DNA from: an uncultured Anaeroplasmataceae bacterium
GTDB taxonomy: Bacteria; Bacillota_I; Bacilli_A; Acholeplasmatales; Anaeroplasmataceae
Reading direction: 5' to 3'
NCBI GenBank assembly: GCA_910584005.1
Contig: CAJTXR010000001.1
Location: 186,001-250,000 of the forward strand
DNA length: 64,000 nucleotides
The translations under genes and the position numbers were made by a program. The notes below the pieces were generated by a model. That model was not told the DNA's origin and searched no databases. It saw only the letters and a program-made list of their open reading frames with translations. Positions 7,838 to 15,978 of the stretch are shown here, one piece after another. How positions within the stretch are numbered: position 1 is the first letter of the stretch; every line of letters begins with the position of its first letter.

Positions 7838-8811
7838 TCTACTCCCTCCAATACTATGGCGTGTGCAATGCAGGGTAAGCTATTTTTTTGGTTAATCATA
7901 GTTGGATTCATTAGGGCTCCTGTAGCACAAAGCAAGACCTTTTTATATTGGCCTTCTAGTATTTTTTTCTTTATATAGGATAAAAGGACTGCTGCAGAGG
8001 TTCCTGGTCCACTTCCCCCAGCTAAAACGTTTTGCTGTTCTACATCATACAAGACTAATCCACAGTCATTATAATTATCTGCAGCTTCAAATTCAGTTTC
8101 TAATGCACTTTTTACTATCTCATATCCATAGGTAGATAAATCTCCAGTGAGAATTAAGTCGTAATCCTTTGGAGTTGTATTCGTGCTTCTAAAATGTTCA
8201 AATAAAGTTTCTAATGCTGCTGGAGCCATTGCTCGACCAAAATCACATGCATCTGTAAATCCAATATCTACTACTTTTCCTAATGTAAATTGCGTAAATT
8301 TCAATTTTCCTTTTTTTCGGGATAAAAGAGCACTTGCTCCTATGGTTGATGTAAAAGTTTGGGTGGCCTCTTTGTTTCCACCATATTCTACAGGGTTTCG
8401 AAATTGACGTTCTGCGGATTGGTTGTGGCTAGAAGTAAATACTAAAATATTTTTTATTTCTTCGGTTTTTAAAAGGAGAGATGCAAGCCCTAGTCCTAAA
8501 GTAATCGTTGAGCAAGCAGCATAAATTCCAATTAGACCAATTGGTAAGGCTCGGAAAGTATAGCTTGAGGTAGTTAGCTGATTGGATAACTCTCCGCCAA
8601 TTGCCAAAGAAATATCTTCTATTTTTAGATTTTCTTTTTCTAATAGCATATCAATTGCTTTTGAAAGCATATCAATTTCACTATTTTCAAAGGAGGAATC
8701 TTTACATTCGTCAATCGAATCAAAATACTCTTTTAGTGGGCCTTCTCCTTCTAATCTTCCAGCAACAATACAAGAGGATTCTAAATATACATTTTTTAAA
8801 GTAAAGGTCAT
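7834..8811 (-). CDS. spoVAD: Stage V sporulation protein AD
   Basis: SpoVAD is the soluble, thiolase-fold, dipicolinate-binding subunit of the SpoVA channel. At 325 residues it is close to the family length (about 338). The IYAACSTITLGLGLAS segment and the GGSGPGTSAAVLLSYI segment near the C-terminus are characteristic. Four-base overlaps with spoVAC upstream and spoVAE downstream imply translational coupling and fixed stoichiometry. The proteins act together at the inner forespore membrane. Confidence 0.95.
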   Translation of the reverse strand: MTFTLKNVYLESSCIVAGRLEGEGPLKEYFDSIDECKDSSFENSEIDMLSKAIDMLLEKENLKIEDISLAIGGELSNQLTTSSYTFRALPIGLIGIYAACSTITLGLGLASLLLKTEEIKNILVFTSSHNQSAERQFRNPVEYGGNKEATQTFTSTIGASALLSRKKGKLKFTQFTLGKVVDIGFTDACDFGRAMAPAALETLFEHFRSTNTTPKDYDLILTGDLSTYGYEIVKSALETEFEAADNYNDCGLVLYDVEQQNVLAGGSGPGTSAAVLLSYIKKKILEGQYKKVLLCATGALMNPTMINQKNSLPCIAHAIVLEGVE

Positions 8812-9257
8812 AATACCACCTCAAAAAGATATCGAATGGAAGCTACTATAATTGCTGAAACTGTTCCTAATACAAGAACGGATCCTGCTAGTTTTAAAGC
8901 ATTAGATCCAATTCCTAAAACAATTCCTTCTTTGTGATACTCCATAGCTGAGCTAACGGCTGCATTAGCAAAGCCTGTAATTGGAATCGCAAGACCACAT
9001 TTTGCCACTTGTCCTAAATTATCATATATTCCAATTCCTGTTAAAATTCCAGATAAGATTACCATTGTAATCGTCATAAATATTGCTGCATGTTCTTTGC
9101 TAGCATGGAATATATAAAAATATAAATCATATAAGCCCTGTCCAAAAATTGAAACAATTCCACCAAAGAAAAAGGCAGATAAAAAGTTTTTTAGTAATAA
9201 AAGATAGTCCTTATTCGTAGAGGTTAGTTCCTCATAATATTTTCTTGGTTTTTCCAC
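8808..9257 (-). CDS. spoVAC: Stage V sporulation protein AC
   Basis: SpoVAC is the mechanosensitive membrane component of the SpoVA channel. The 149-residue product has four to five hydrophobic segments, the PYFFGG-like SAFFFGGIVSIFGQGLYDLY region and the IPITGFANAAVSSAMEYHKEG motif in the second half, all typical of the family. A GGTGAT site lies just upstream of the ATG. The preceding gene is spoIIAB with only 44 bases between, so the spoIIA and spoVA genes look joined in one cluster. No spoVAA or spoVAB genes are present. Confidence 0.94.
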   Translation of the reverse strand: MEKPRKYYEELTSTNKDYLLLLKNFLSAFFFGGIVSIFGQGLYDLYFYIFHASKEHAAIFMTITMVILSGILTGIGIYDNLGQVAKCGLAIPITGFANAAVSSAMEYHKEGIVLGIGSNALKLAGSVLVLGTVSAIIVASIRYLFEVVL

Positions 9258-9301
9258 ATTATATCACCTAGATATAGTATTCCTTCATCCTAAGGTTTTT
9301 A

Positions 9302-9718
9302 TTACCATTTTTTTATAAGTTTTAATCGAGTTCCCTCATTTACCTTGCTTTCAACTGAAAATTCATCACAGAATAATTCCATAATGGTAAATCCTAATCC
9401 ACTACGTTCTTCATCTTTTTTTGTAGAAAATAAAGGTTCTCTTGCTTGTTCAACATCTGCGATACCTTTCCCAAAATCTTCTATTTCAACTTGTACTTTT
9501 TCATCATCTACCATAACATTCATGGATACATATTGGTCTTCTTGGTTGTCATATCCATGAACAATTGCGTTTGTGATTGCTTCACTAATTACAGTTTTTA
9601 ATTCATTGATGAAAGTAATTGTTGGATTATTCTCTACAATGATTGCGGATACAACATTCCTTATTATTGCAATATTACTTCTTTTGGATATAAATTTCAT
9701 TTTAATTTCATTGTACAT
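9302..9718 (-). CDS. spoIIAB: Anti-sigma-F factor / serine kinase SpoIIAB
   Basis: SpoIIAB binds and silences sigma-F and phosphorylates SpoIIAA. The 138-residue protein shows the GHKL ATPase boxes: N box ISEAITNAIVHGY near residue 45, G1 box EDFGKGI near 84 and G2 box ERSGLGFTIM near 104. I chose the ATG at 9718, which has AAGGAGAAAG upstream and matches the Bacillus N-terminus, over an upstream in-frame start at 9748 that overlaps spoIIAA. The expected next gene, sigF, is absent; spoVAC follows directly. Confidence 0.93.
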   Translation of the reverse strand: MYNEIKMKFISKRSNIAIIRNVVSAIIVENNPTITFINELKTVISEAITNAIVHGYDNQEDQYVSMNVMVDDEKVQVEIEDFGKGIADVEQAREPLFSTKKDEERSGLGFTIMELFCDEFSVESKVNEGTRLKLIKKW

Positions 9719-9737
9719 TTTCTTTCTCCTTTTCAAT

Positions 9738-10088
9738 TTAAATTTCACTTAATGCAATTTTTGCAGCTTCTTCTGTTTCTCTGATTTTACATATTTTAGC
9801 CAAACCTGAGATATAGATTATTTTTTCTATTCGGCTATTAATATTACTAATTGTGATATCCCCATTCTTTTTTCTAAGTTGATGATACCTTCCAATAATA
9901 AAGCCGATTCCAGAAGAATCAAGAAAGGTCAAATCTCCTAAATTTAGTACAAGATGCTTAATCTTATATCCATCAATGTAGTTGGAAATTCGCAATCTTA
10001 AATCAGTCACACTTACATCATCTAATTCTCCTTTTAATCGTAAAATCAAAATATCCTTTTTCACGTATACTCCCACATTTAAACTCAT
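9738..10088 (-). CDS. spoIIAA: Anti-sigma factor antagonist SpoIIAA
   Basis: A STAS-domain protein which, when dephosphorylated, displaces sigma-F from SpoIIAB in the forespore. The 116-residue length matches Bacillus SpoIIAA (117), and the phosphorylated serine is at residue 58 in TFLDSSGIGFIIGR, exactly as in that protein. The ATG at 10088 follows GGTGAT; a GTG nine bases earlier lies inside that site. Upstream, AGGAGAATT near 10115-10125 (minus strand) resembles a sigma-H -35 element, but a matching -10 is unclear. Confidence 0.93.
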   Translation of the reverse strand: MSLNVGVYVKKDILILRLKGELDDVSVTDLRLRISNYIDGYKIKHLVLNLGDLTFLDSSGIGFIIGRYHQLRKKNGDITISNINSRIEKIIYISGLAKICKIRETEEAAKIALSEI

Positions 10089-10193
10089 CTTAATCACCGA
10101 AAAAGATTATAAATCAAAAAAAATAATTCTCCTAGTCCTTCGACAAAATTAGAAAAATAAAGCGTATCTTAAAATTTGACATCTTTTTTATTT

Positions 10194-10228
10194 AAAGAAA
10201 AAGCATGAATTCTAAACTGAATTCATGC
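10194..10228 (-). terminator. Terminator of the FAD oxidoreductase gene
   Basis: A perfect 10-bp stem (GCATGAATTC/GAATTCATGC) with a 6-base loop is followed by TTTTTCTTT on the minus strand. It isolates the upstream oxidoreductase gene from the spoIIA cluster. Confidence 0.88.
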
Positions 10229-10235
10229 CATAATT

Positions 10236-11648
10236 TTATTTATATTTTGAAACAATATCCCGGGCAACCCATACACCATTCGCACCTGCTTGTGCAAGCC
10301 CTCTTGTAATTCCTGCTCCATCACCACCAACATATAAGCCTTGAATTTTAGTTTCAAAATGCTCATTTGTAACTGGTCGAGCAGAATAGAATTTGGCTTC
10401 TACTCCATAGAATAAAGTATGCTCATTAGCAATACCAGGAGTCACATGGTCTAAAGCCTCAATCATTTCAATAATTGATTTCATTGTATTGTAAGGTAGG
10501 ACAAGACCTAAATCACCAGGAACTGCCTCTTTTAGGGTTGGTTTAACAAAGCCTTCATCTAAGCGTTTTTGAGTGGTTCTTCTGCCTTTGCAGATATCTC
10601 CATATCTTTGAACAATTACAGAGCCACAAGATAGCTGATTTGCAAGTCTAGAAACCTCATGAGCATATTCATTTGGTTTATCAAATGGTTCAGAAAATTT
10701 ATGAGATACAAGTAATGCAAAATTGGTGTTTTTGCTTCCTAGTTTAGGATCTGCATAAGCATGACCGTTAGCTAAAATCGTTCCACTATGATTTTCTACA
10801 ACGACATGTCCACTTGGATTTGAACAGAATGTACGGACAACAGTGCCTACGGATGCACGATAAATAAATTTACCTTCGTAAAGATTTTTATTGATTTCCT
10901 CCATGACAACATCGTTGGTTTCTACACGTACTCCAATATCCACTTGATTGTGGGTTAAACCGATATGATGTTCCTCACATATGGATTGAAGCCAAGTAGC
11001 ACCATCTCTTCCTACTGCTAAAAAAACAGAGGAACATTCAATGCTTTCTTCTTTAATTTTTATCCCTTTCACCTTTTGGTCTTCAATGATGATATCGGTG
11101 ACCTCTGTTTCATAACGCATATCCATCCATTTTTGTAAATCATCAAAGATTCTAGCCATGATTTTTAAATTATTTTCAGTACCTAAATGTCTTACCTTAG
11201 CTCGTAATAGTTTTAACCCTACAGCATAGCCTCTTCTTTCAATTTCTCTTACCTTTTCTGTTGTTGGGTCCGTTATTGTTTTGGGAGCTCCATATTTGAT
11301 ATTAATTTCATCCACATAAGAAATAAGTTCTTCTACAAGACTTGGATCAAGATAGTCTGTCATCCATCCTCCAAATTCACTAGTAATGTTAAATTTTCCA
11401 TCTGAATACGCTCCTGCCCCGCCAAATCCATTTGTTATAGAACAGGCAGGATGACAGCCAGAATGGCCATATTTATCGGTTGGGCATTTAGCAATTTTGT
11501 GATTTAGAACAGGACAATTTCTATGATAGATATCATGCCCCTTATCCACTAGTAATACTTTTAAATTTTCATTTTTTTGATGAAGTTCATAAGCAGCGAA
11601 TAACCCTGCTGGACCTGCACCAACAATGACAACATCATACTTATCCAT
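10236..11648 (-). CDS. FAD-dependent oxidoreductase (uncharacterised NAD(P)/FAD family)
   Basis: The N-terminal VVIVGAGPAGLFAAYEL is a dinucleotide-binding motif (glycines at 10, 12 and 15). The C-terminal YVGGDGAGITRGLAQAGANG is the second FAD contact typical of the family often annotated FAD-dependent protein with HI0933-like fold. The region around residues 48-75 carries several cysteines and histidines (CPVLNHKIAKCP, HSGCHPAC), a feature of this family that may hold metal or redox function. Length 470 is normal. The substrate is unknown. It is a single-gene unit between a divergent CarD-like gene and a strong terminator. Confidence 0.85.
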   Translation of the reverse strand: MDKYDVVIVGAGPAGLFAAYELHQKNENLKVLLVDKGHDIYHRNCPVLNHKIAKCPTDKYGHSGCHPACSITNGFGGAGAYSDGKFNITSEFGGWMTDYLDPSLVEELISYVDEINIKYGAPKTITDPTTEKVREIERRGYAVGLKLLRAKVRHLGTENNLKIMARIFDDLQKWMDMRYETEVTDIIIEDQKVKGIKIKEESIECSSVFLAVGRDGATWLQSICEEHHIGLTHNQVDIGVRVETNDVVMEEINKNLYEGKFIYRASVGTVVRTFCSNPSGHVVVENHSGTILANGHAYADPKLGSKNTNFALLVSHKFSEPFDKPNEYAHEVSRLANQLSCGSVIVQRYGDICKGRRTTQKRLDEGFVKPTLKEAVPGDLGLVLPYNTMKSIIEMIEALDHVTPGIANEHTLFYGVEAKFYSARPVTNEHFETKIQGLYVGGDGAGITRGLAQAGANGVWVARDIVSKYK

Positions 11649-11820
11649 ACGAACACCTCATGACTATTAATTATCCAAACAAATATATTTTATCATACTT
11701 TTTTCTAAATAGAAATAACCAAGTAGAAAAACTTTAAAACCTCCTAGCATTTTTTATAAAAATGTGATATAATGATATTATCGAGGATAGTTCGAAAAAA
11801 AGGAAAAAGGAGGGGTGAAA

Positions 11821-12321
11821 ATGTTTGTTATTGGTGATTATGTTATGCATAATGGTCATGGCTTATGTGTTATATTAGACCTAATTCATAATGAAACGCT
11901 TGACAATGATTTTTACAAACTCCAAACGATTCACAACAAGATGTCTATTATGATGCCTTGTGATAAGGCAACTCAATTTTTAAGACCTATCCTTTCAAAG
12001 CAAAGCTTGATTAAAGCAATGAATGATTCTGTTATTCTTTCTAATGAATATGTAAAGGATAATAAAGAACGAAAGATTATATTTCAGCAATTAATTACTT
12101 CAAATGATATTGTTGATACCATTCGACTATTAAAAATGCTTTATCATTTAAGCGATGATAAAAAAATAGAGAAAAAAACGTTAGGCTCCTTTGATACTCA
12201 ATTTTTGCAGCAAGCAGAAAAAAAACTTTTTAATGAAACTGCAGTTGTTATGAATATGACAATAGAGGATGCCAAAAATTATATTTATGAACGCTTGAAA
12301 GCACAGCCTGTGCGTAGCTAG
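11821..12321 (+). CDS. CarD/TRCF-RID-like transcriptional regulator
   Basis: The N-terminal 50 residues (FVIGDYVMHNGHGLCVILDL through FYKLQT) fit the RNA-polymerase-interacting Tudor-like domain shared by CarD and Mfd. The rest is helical with many charged residues, as in CarD. At 166 residues it matches CarD-like proteins of Bacillota, which bind RNA polymerase beta and tune promoter opening. The ATG at 11821 follows AGGAGGGG; a GTG two codons earlier overlaps that site. It lies 12 bases before a lipase-like gene, so the two are likely co-transcribed. Confidence 0.82.
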   Translation: MFVIGDYVMHNGHGLCVILDLIHNETLDNDFYKLQTIHNKMSIMMPCDKATQFLRPILSKQSLIKAMNDSVILSNEYVKDNKERKIIFQQLITSNDIVDTIRLLKMLYHLSDDKKIEKKTLGSFDTQFLQQAEKKLFNETAVVMNMTIEDAKNYIYERLKAQPVRS

Positions 12322-12333
12322 AAAGGAATATGT

Positions 12334-13230
12334 ATGGAAAAAATTACGATAAAATCATCCTATGAATTGCAAAGTTTATATTTAACTATTTATGAAGCAG
12401 AAAATTCTAAAGGAGTGGTTCAAATTGTTCATGGTATGAAAGAGCATCAAGATCGTTATGCTGATTTTGCTCTATTCCTAAATGCAAATGGGTATTCTGT
12501 TGTTACTTCTGATTTAAGAGGTCATGGTCCAAATGCAACACTCTTGGGGTTTATGGAAGGAAAAAAGCCTTGGGAGGCTTTACTTGCAGATCAAGTTTCT
12601 ATTACTGAGTTTATTAATGAAAGATTTCCTACTCAGGATGTTTTCTTATTCGCTCATTCTATGGGAACTATTATTTCTAGAAATTTAATCCAAACCCATG
12701 CGAATCGATATAAAAAAGTAATTTTATCTGGAGTGCCTGCATATCAATTTGGTTGCCATTTTGGTATTCTTCTTGCAAATATGATTGGTGTGTTTAAATC
12801 AAATACTTATATTTCAAAACTTTTAGAAACTCAGACTTTAAAAAATTTTGAAAAGGCAGTTCCAAATGCATTGACAAAAGCCGATTGGGTTTCTGTTAGT
12901 CGGGCGAATATTAATGCTTATCTAAATGATCCTTATTGTGATATTCCTTTTACTGTTTCTGCGTATAAAGCATTATTCCATTTAGTTAAAGGCATGCATA
13001 AATATAAGAAATATGTTGTCGATACCCCTGAAAAACCGATTTTAATGATTGTTGGAGCATTAGATCCTTGTACCTTAGGAGAAAAAGGATTAAATGCTTC
13101 TTCTATGACTTTACAAAAAGCAGGGTATACAAATATTAAAAAAATTATCTACGAGAATATGCGTCATGAAATCCTTAATGAAGAGGATCATCAAAAAGTA
13201 TATGATGATATTTTGGAATTCTTAAATTAA
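12334..13230 (+). CDS. Alpha/beta hydrolase (monoacylglycerol lipase / lysophospholipase-like)
   Basis: A serine hydrolase of the alpha/beta fold. VQIVHGMKEHQDRYADFA provides the oxyanion loop, SDLRGHG the second conserved turn, and AHSMGT the nucleophile elbow (serine near residue 109). The acid lies in VGALDPCTLG and the histidine in ENMRHEILNE. The 298-residue length and helical lid region fit monoglyceride-lipase-like enzymes. No signal peptide is visible, so it is cytosolic. It is the second gene after the CarD-like regulator and ends at a strong terminator facing the rplT operon. Confidence 0.88.
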   Translation: MEKITIKSSYELQSLYLTIYEAENSKGVVQIVHGMKEHQDRYADFALFLNANGYSVVTSDLRGHGPNATLLGFMEGKKPWEALLADQVSITEFINERFPTQDVFLFAHSMGTIISRNLIQTHANRYKKVILSGVPAYQFGCHFGILLANMIGVFKSNTYISKLLETQTLKNFEKAVPNALTKADWVSVSRANINAYLNDPYCDIPFTVSAYKALFHLVKGMHKYKKYVVDTPEKPILMIVGALDPCTLGEKGLNASSMTLQKAGYTNIKKIIYENMRHEILNEEDHQKVYDDILEFLN

Positions 13231-13268
13231 ATTAAATCCCCTCATTCAATAGAAATGAGGGGATTTTT
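13231..13268 (+). terminator. Bidirectional terminator between hydrolase and rplT
   Basis: A strong GC-containing stem (AAATCCCCTCATT/AATGAGGGGATTT) with a short loop and T-runs on both strands lies between two converging genes, so it can end both transcripts. Confidence 0.9.
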
Positions 13269-13277
13269 AATGTAATA

Positions 13278-13700
13278 TTAATTAGCTTTTTTAGGTAGTG
13301 GTTTTAATACTACTACATTTTCAGCTTTTGCAGGCTTTGTTTTCTTATTTAATGCCTGTTGAGCTAATTCACACAAATTAGCAAATGCAGTAGGGTCATT
13401 TACAGCCATTTCAGCAAGCATTTTTCTATTAATAGCAATATTTGCCTTAGCAAGACCATTTACAAATCTTGAATACTTTAAACCATTTAATTGGCAAGCG
13501 GCATTAATACGGCTAATCCATAATTTACGGAAATCTCTTTTCCTAGCCTTTCTATCACGATAAGCATAAGCTAAAGATCTCATTACCTGCTCATGGGCAG
13601 TTTTATATAATGTATGTTTTGATCCATAATATCCTTTGGCAAGTTTTAATACAGCTTTGCGTCTTCTTCTTGTGGTATATCCACCTTTTACTCTTGGCAT
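13278..13700 (-). CDS. rplT: 50S ribosomal protein L20
   Basis: Binds 23S rRNA early in large-subunit assembly and represses its own operon through the leader RNA. The N-terminus PRVKGGYTTRRRRKAVLKLAKGYYGSKH-type basic region is unmistakable (seen in overlapping pieces from residue 2). At 140 residues it is about 20 longer than usual, with a lysine- and alanine-rich C-terminal tail after residue 118 (NKKTKPAKAENVV). It is the last gene of infC-rpmI-rplT. Confidence 0.97.
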   Translation of the reverse strand: MPRVKGGYTTRRRRKAVLKLAKGYYGSKHTLYKTAHEQVMRSLAYAYRDRKARKRDFRKLWISRINAACQLNGLKYSRFVNGLAKANIAINRKMLAEMAVNDPTAFANLCELAQQALNKKTKPAKAENVVVLKPLPKKAN

Positions 13701-13720
13701 ATTCTTTTACCTCCTTAAAA

Positions 13721-13921
13721 TTATAGTAAATTAGAAATTAATGGTTTAATACGTTTCATATCGCTTTCATGTACTAATCCACTTTTTGATAATTGTTTGT
13801 TTTGCTTATGGGTCTTATTTACTTTTAAATGCCCTGTATAAGCATGACCGCGTTTTAATTTTCCGCTACCTGTTACTCTAATTCTTTTCTTTAAACCACT
13901 ATGTGTTTTCTGTTTTGGCAT
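13721..13921 (-). CDS. rpmI: 50S ribosomal protein L35
   Basis: A 66-residue, highly basic protein starting PKQKTHSGLKKRIRVTGSGK, the standard L35 N-terminus. It lies between infC and rplT with 12- and 20-base gaps and good ribosome sites, in the universal order. Confidence 0.97.
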   Translation of the reverse strand: MPKQKTHSGLKKRIRVTGSGKLKRGHAYTGHLKVNKTHKQNKQLSKSGLVHESDMKRIKPLISNLL

Positions 13922-13933
13922 ATTCTTTTCTCC

Positions 13934-14467
13934 TTAATCTTTTGTTGTTTTTGGTGCAACGACTGCGAATAAGGTTCTACCATCCAAACGGATTGGTGAT
14001 TCTACTGTAGATACCTCTTCTAGGCTTTGAACAAAACGTTCGATTACTTCTTTTCCTAAATCCTGATGTACGATCATACGTCCGAAAAAGCGAAGAGATA
14101 TTTTAACCTTATTTCCTTTTTCTAAAATCGTTCTTGCTTTTCTTGCCTTTGTTTCAAAATCATGCTTCTCAATTGTTGGAGAAAGTTGTATTTCTTGAAC
14201 TACGACAATCTTTTGATTTTTTCTCATTTCCTTTAATTTCTTTTGTTGTTCAAATCGAAAACGAGAATAATCCATCATTTTTGCTACTGGTGGATTAGCA
14301 TCTGGTGATACTAAAACCAAGTCTAATCCTCGATTTTCAGCAGCTGCTAGAGCCTTTACACGAGGCAATACACCTAGCTTTTCTCCCTTATCTGTGATTA
14401 CTAGCATTTCTTTGCAGCGAATTTGGTCATTGACGATATCCTCTGCTCCTCTTTTTTGCTTATTAAT
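13934..14467 (-). CDS. infC: Translation initiation factor IF-3, probable AUU start
   Basis: IF-3 binds the 30S subunit and proofreads initiation codons. The product reads INKQKRGAEDIVNDQIRC at its start and contains both IF-3 domains joined by the KLKEMRKNQKIV linker. No ATG or GTG in frame has a well-spaced ribosome site. The ATG at 14509 lies inside the leader attenuator hairpin and the GTG at 14474-14476 overlaps the GGGGGTGA element. That element is 6 bases upstream of ATT at 14465-14467, where the family sequence begins. Rare AUU starts that allow IF-3 to regulate itself are established for infC. About 177 residues result. Confidence 0.88.
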   Translation of the reverse strand: MNKQKRGAEDIVNDQIRCKEMLVITDKGEKLGVLPRVKALAAAENRGLDLVLVSPDANPPVAKMMDYSRFRFEQQKKLKEMRKNQKIVVVQEIQLSPTIEKHDFETKARKARTILEKGNKVKISLRFFGRMIVHQDLGKEVIERFVQSLEEVSTVESPIRLDGRTLFAVVAPKTTKD

Positions 14468-14477
14468 ACATTTCACC

Positions 14478-14618
14478 CCCGCTATGCTATAAAATAAAAT
14501 GGGACGCATAAACGCCCCATAGTAATCTCATTTAAATATAGATTCAGTGACTTTTTGCCTATCAATTCATCAATCAGGCGAGAAACGGGCGTTTCTTCTT
14601 TCCACATATTTATTTTCC
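14478..14618 (-). promoter_or_regulatory. Leader RNA of infC-rpmI-rplT (L20 leader type)
   Basis: About 140 bases of untranslated leader lie between a strong promoter and infC. It contains paired elements such as GAAGAAACGCCCGTTTCTCG and a CCTGATTG...ATAGGC pairing, and ends in the attenuator hairpin. In Bacillus the same operon is controlled by L20 binding its leader and promoting termination. The position and architecture match that model; I have not verified it by covariance search. Confidence 0.7.
14491..14520 (-). terminator. Attenuator hairpin in the infC leader
   Basis: On the minus strand a 9-bp stem (ATGGGGCGT with GCGTCCCAT) closes a 4-base loop and is followed by TTTTATTTTAT. It sits between the promoter and infC, so it can stop transcription early, as expected for an L20-type autoregulated leader. 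Confidence 0.8.
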
Positions 14619-14624
14619 TTTAGT

Positions 14625-14653
14625 ATAATACCACTTTTAATTCATAATGTCAA
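14625..14653 (-). promoter_or_regulatory. Sigma-A promoter of the infC operon
   Basis: A consensus -35 TTGACA (14648-14653) and -10 TATTAT (14625-14630) on the minus strand are exactly 17 bases apart. The start is predicted near 14618. Confidence 0.85.
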
Positions 14654-14660
14654 TCAAAAT

Positions 14661-15395
14661 TTAAGTATTTATATCTTTTTTTTGATATAAAATTAAAATT
14701 AAGAGGACCAGTAAGAAACATATGCACAAATATACCCCAATATTCCAATCCAGTTGAAACTGATGGGGATGAATAATTTTGATTTTAGGAACTAAATAAC
14801 AAATGAAATTATGTAATTTATCGATTTTGCTAATCAAATGCATGACCAAATGAAGTATAAAAATTAGAAATGAAATAAAAAAAGTGTTGAAAAGTATGGA
14901 TAGAATTTCTCCTATCAAAATAAGTTCTATATAAGAAAGAAATAGATATCCCACTAATAAAAAATCGCTTATTTTACAAATAAAAGATGGAAAAACTAAA
15001 ATAGCAATGCCAAAAAGAAAAAGAATTTCAAGAAAAAGGATTATAAGACATAGGAAAGCATTGGTTATAATCTTGGCAAAAACAATTTTTTTTCGTTCTG
15101 TATGAGCAACAAACATTGAATCAAAGCAAGATATACTATTTGCTTCTGAACCAATGAGAAAGGCCAAAAAGGCCCCATTCATAATCTGAAGGAAAAATAA
15201 AGAATCCTCAAGATATTGTGAGTGAAACGAATGCTTATCCATAATATACTCTAAAGTAGAAATTGGAAAACCACTGCTTAAAACTAAGATTAAAATCCAT
15301 AAAATCATGACAATAAAGAAAATAATTCCTAATAATTTATTCAAATGAAAAGATAAATAAAGGCGAATTATACAAAATAGATTATTTTTTTTCAT
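14661..15395 (-). CDS. ABC transporter permease-like membrane protein
   Basis: The 244-residue product has about six hydrophobic segments and no soluble domain, as expected of an ABC-2 type permease, although no family-specific motif is clear. I chose the ATG at 15395, which has GAAGGAAT just upstream and overlaps the last codons of the ABC ATPase gene by 14 bases. An in-frame start at 15434 would overlap far more. It is the last gene of a four-gene overlapping cassette with the ATPase and two membrane or secreted proteins. The substrate is unknown. Confidence 0.72.
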   Translation of the reverse strand: MKKNNLFCIIRLYLSFHLNKLLGIIFFIVMILWILILVLSSGFPISTLEYIMDKHSFHSQYLEDSLFFLQIMNGAFLAFLIGSEANSISCFDSMFVAHTERKKIVFAKIITNAFLCLIILFLEILFLFGIAILVFPSFICKISDFLLVGYLFLSYIELILIGEILSILFNTFFISFLIFILHLVMHLISKIDKLHNFICYLVPKIKIIHPHQFQLDWNIGVYLCICFLLVLLILILYQKKDINT

Positions 15396-15978
15396 TGCAT
15401 ATTCCTTCTTTAAATTGAAATACTTTATGGGCAAGTTCCTTATATATCCCCTTAGAATGCGTGCTTATAATGATTGTTTTCTTTTGGATTAAGAGATTTT
15501 TTAAATCTTCCTTGAAGAGTTGAATGGAGGTGGTATCTAATCCATCTGTAGGTTCATCAAAAAGATATAAATCTCCCTTAGATAGTAAACATTGAATGAT
15601 TCCTAATTTTTGGATCATTCCCTTAGACAAGGTCCCAATGATTTGATTCGGAATTTGGTACCGAAGCATCATTTTTCTTGTTGTTTCTCTTTGATATTCT
15701 TTTCCAAGATAATATTGTAAGAATTGACTTGTTTTTAATAATTTTGGATAATTGCGTTTATCTGGCAAATAAATCATTTGTTTAAATTCATTGAGTATAA
15801 ATCCTTTAAGTGTATCAGGAAAAATGACTTTAGAGATTACTTTGATGGTTGTCGATTTTCCACTTCCATTTTCTCCTACGAATAAGTATAGGTTACCTTC
15901 TTCTATGGTCAAGGTGACTTTTGTTATCCCCCTTGCCTTATGGTAATTTTTGGAGATATCCTTAAGGATTAATTTCAT
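15382..15978 (-). CDS. ABC transporter ATP-binding protein (short)
   Basis: All nucleotide-binding motifs are present: Walker A GENGSGKST near residue 35, a signature LSKGMIQKLG near 117, Walker B LYLFDEPTDGLD near 137, and an H-loop STHSKG near 171. At 198 residues it is shorter than the usual 220-300, lacking the C-terminal extension of BcrA-type proteins. It overlaps the upstream membrane protein gene by 17 bases and the downstream permease by 14, so all are translated together. It probably powers export or removal of a peptide or protein linked to the cassette's secreted product. Confidence 0.9.
   Translation of the reverse strand: MKLILKDISKNYHKARGITKVTLTIEEGNLYLFVGENGSGKSTTIKVISKVIFPDTLKGFILNEFKQMIYLPDKRNYPKLLKTSQFLQYYLGKEYQRETTRKMMLRYQIPNQIIGTLSKGMIQKLGIIQCLLSKGDLYLFDEPTDGLDTTSIQLFKEDLKNLLIQKKTIIISTHSKGIYKELAHKVFQFKEGICNEKK

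Noticed and set aside
14468..14509. ATG start of IF-3 at 14509
   Set aside because: It lies in the attenuator hairpin, has no ribosome site and would add residues not found in the family.
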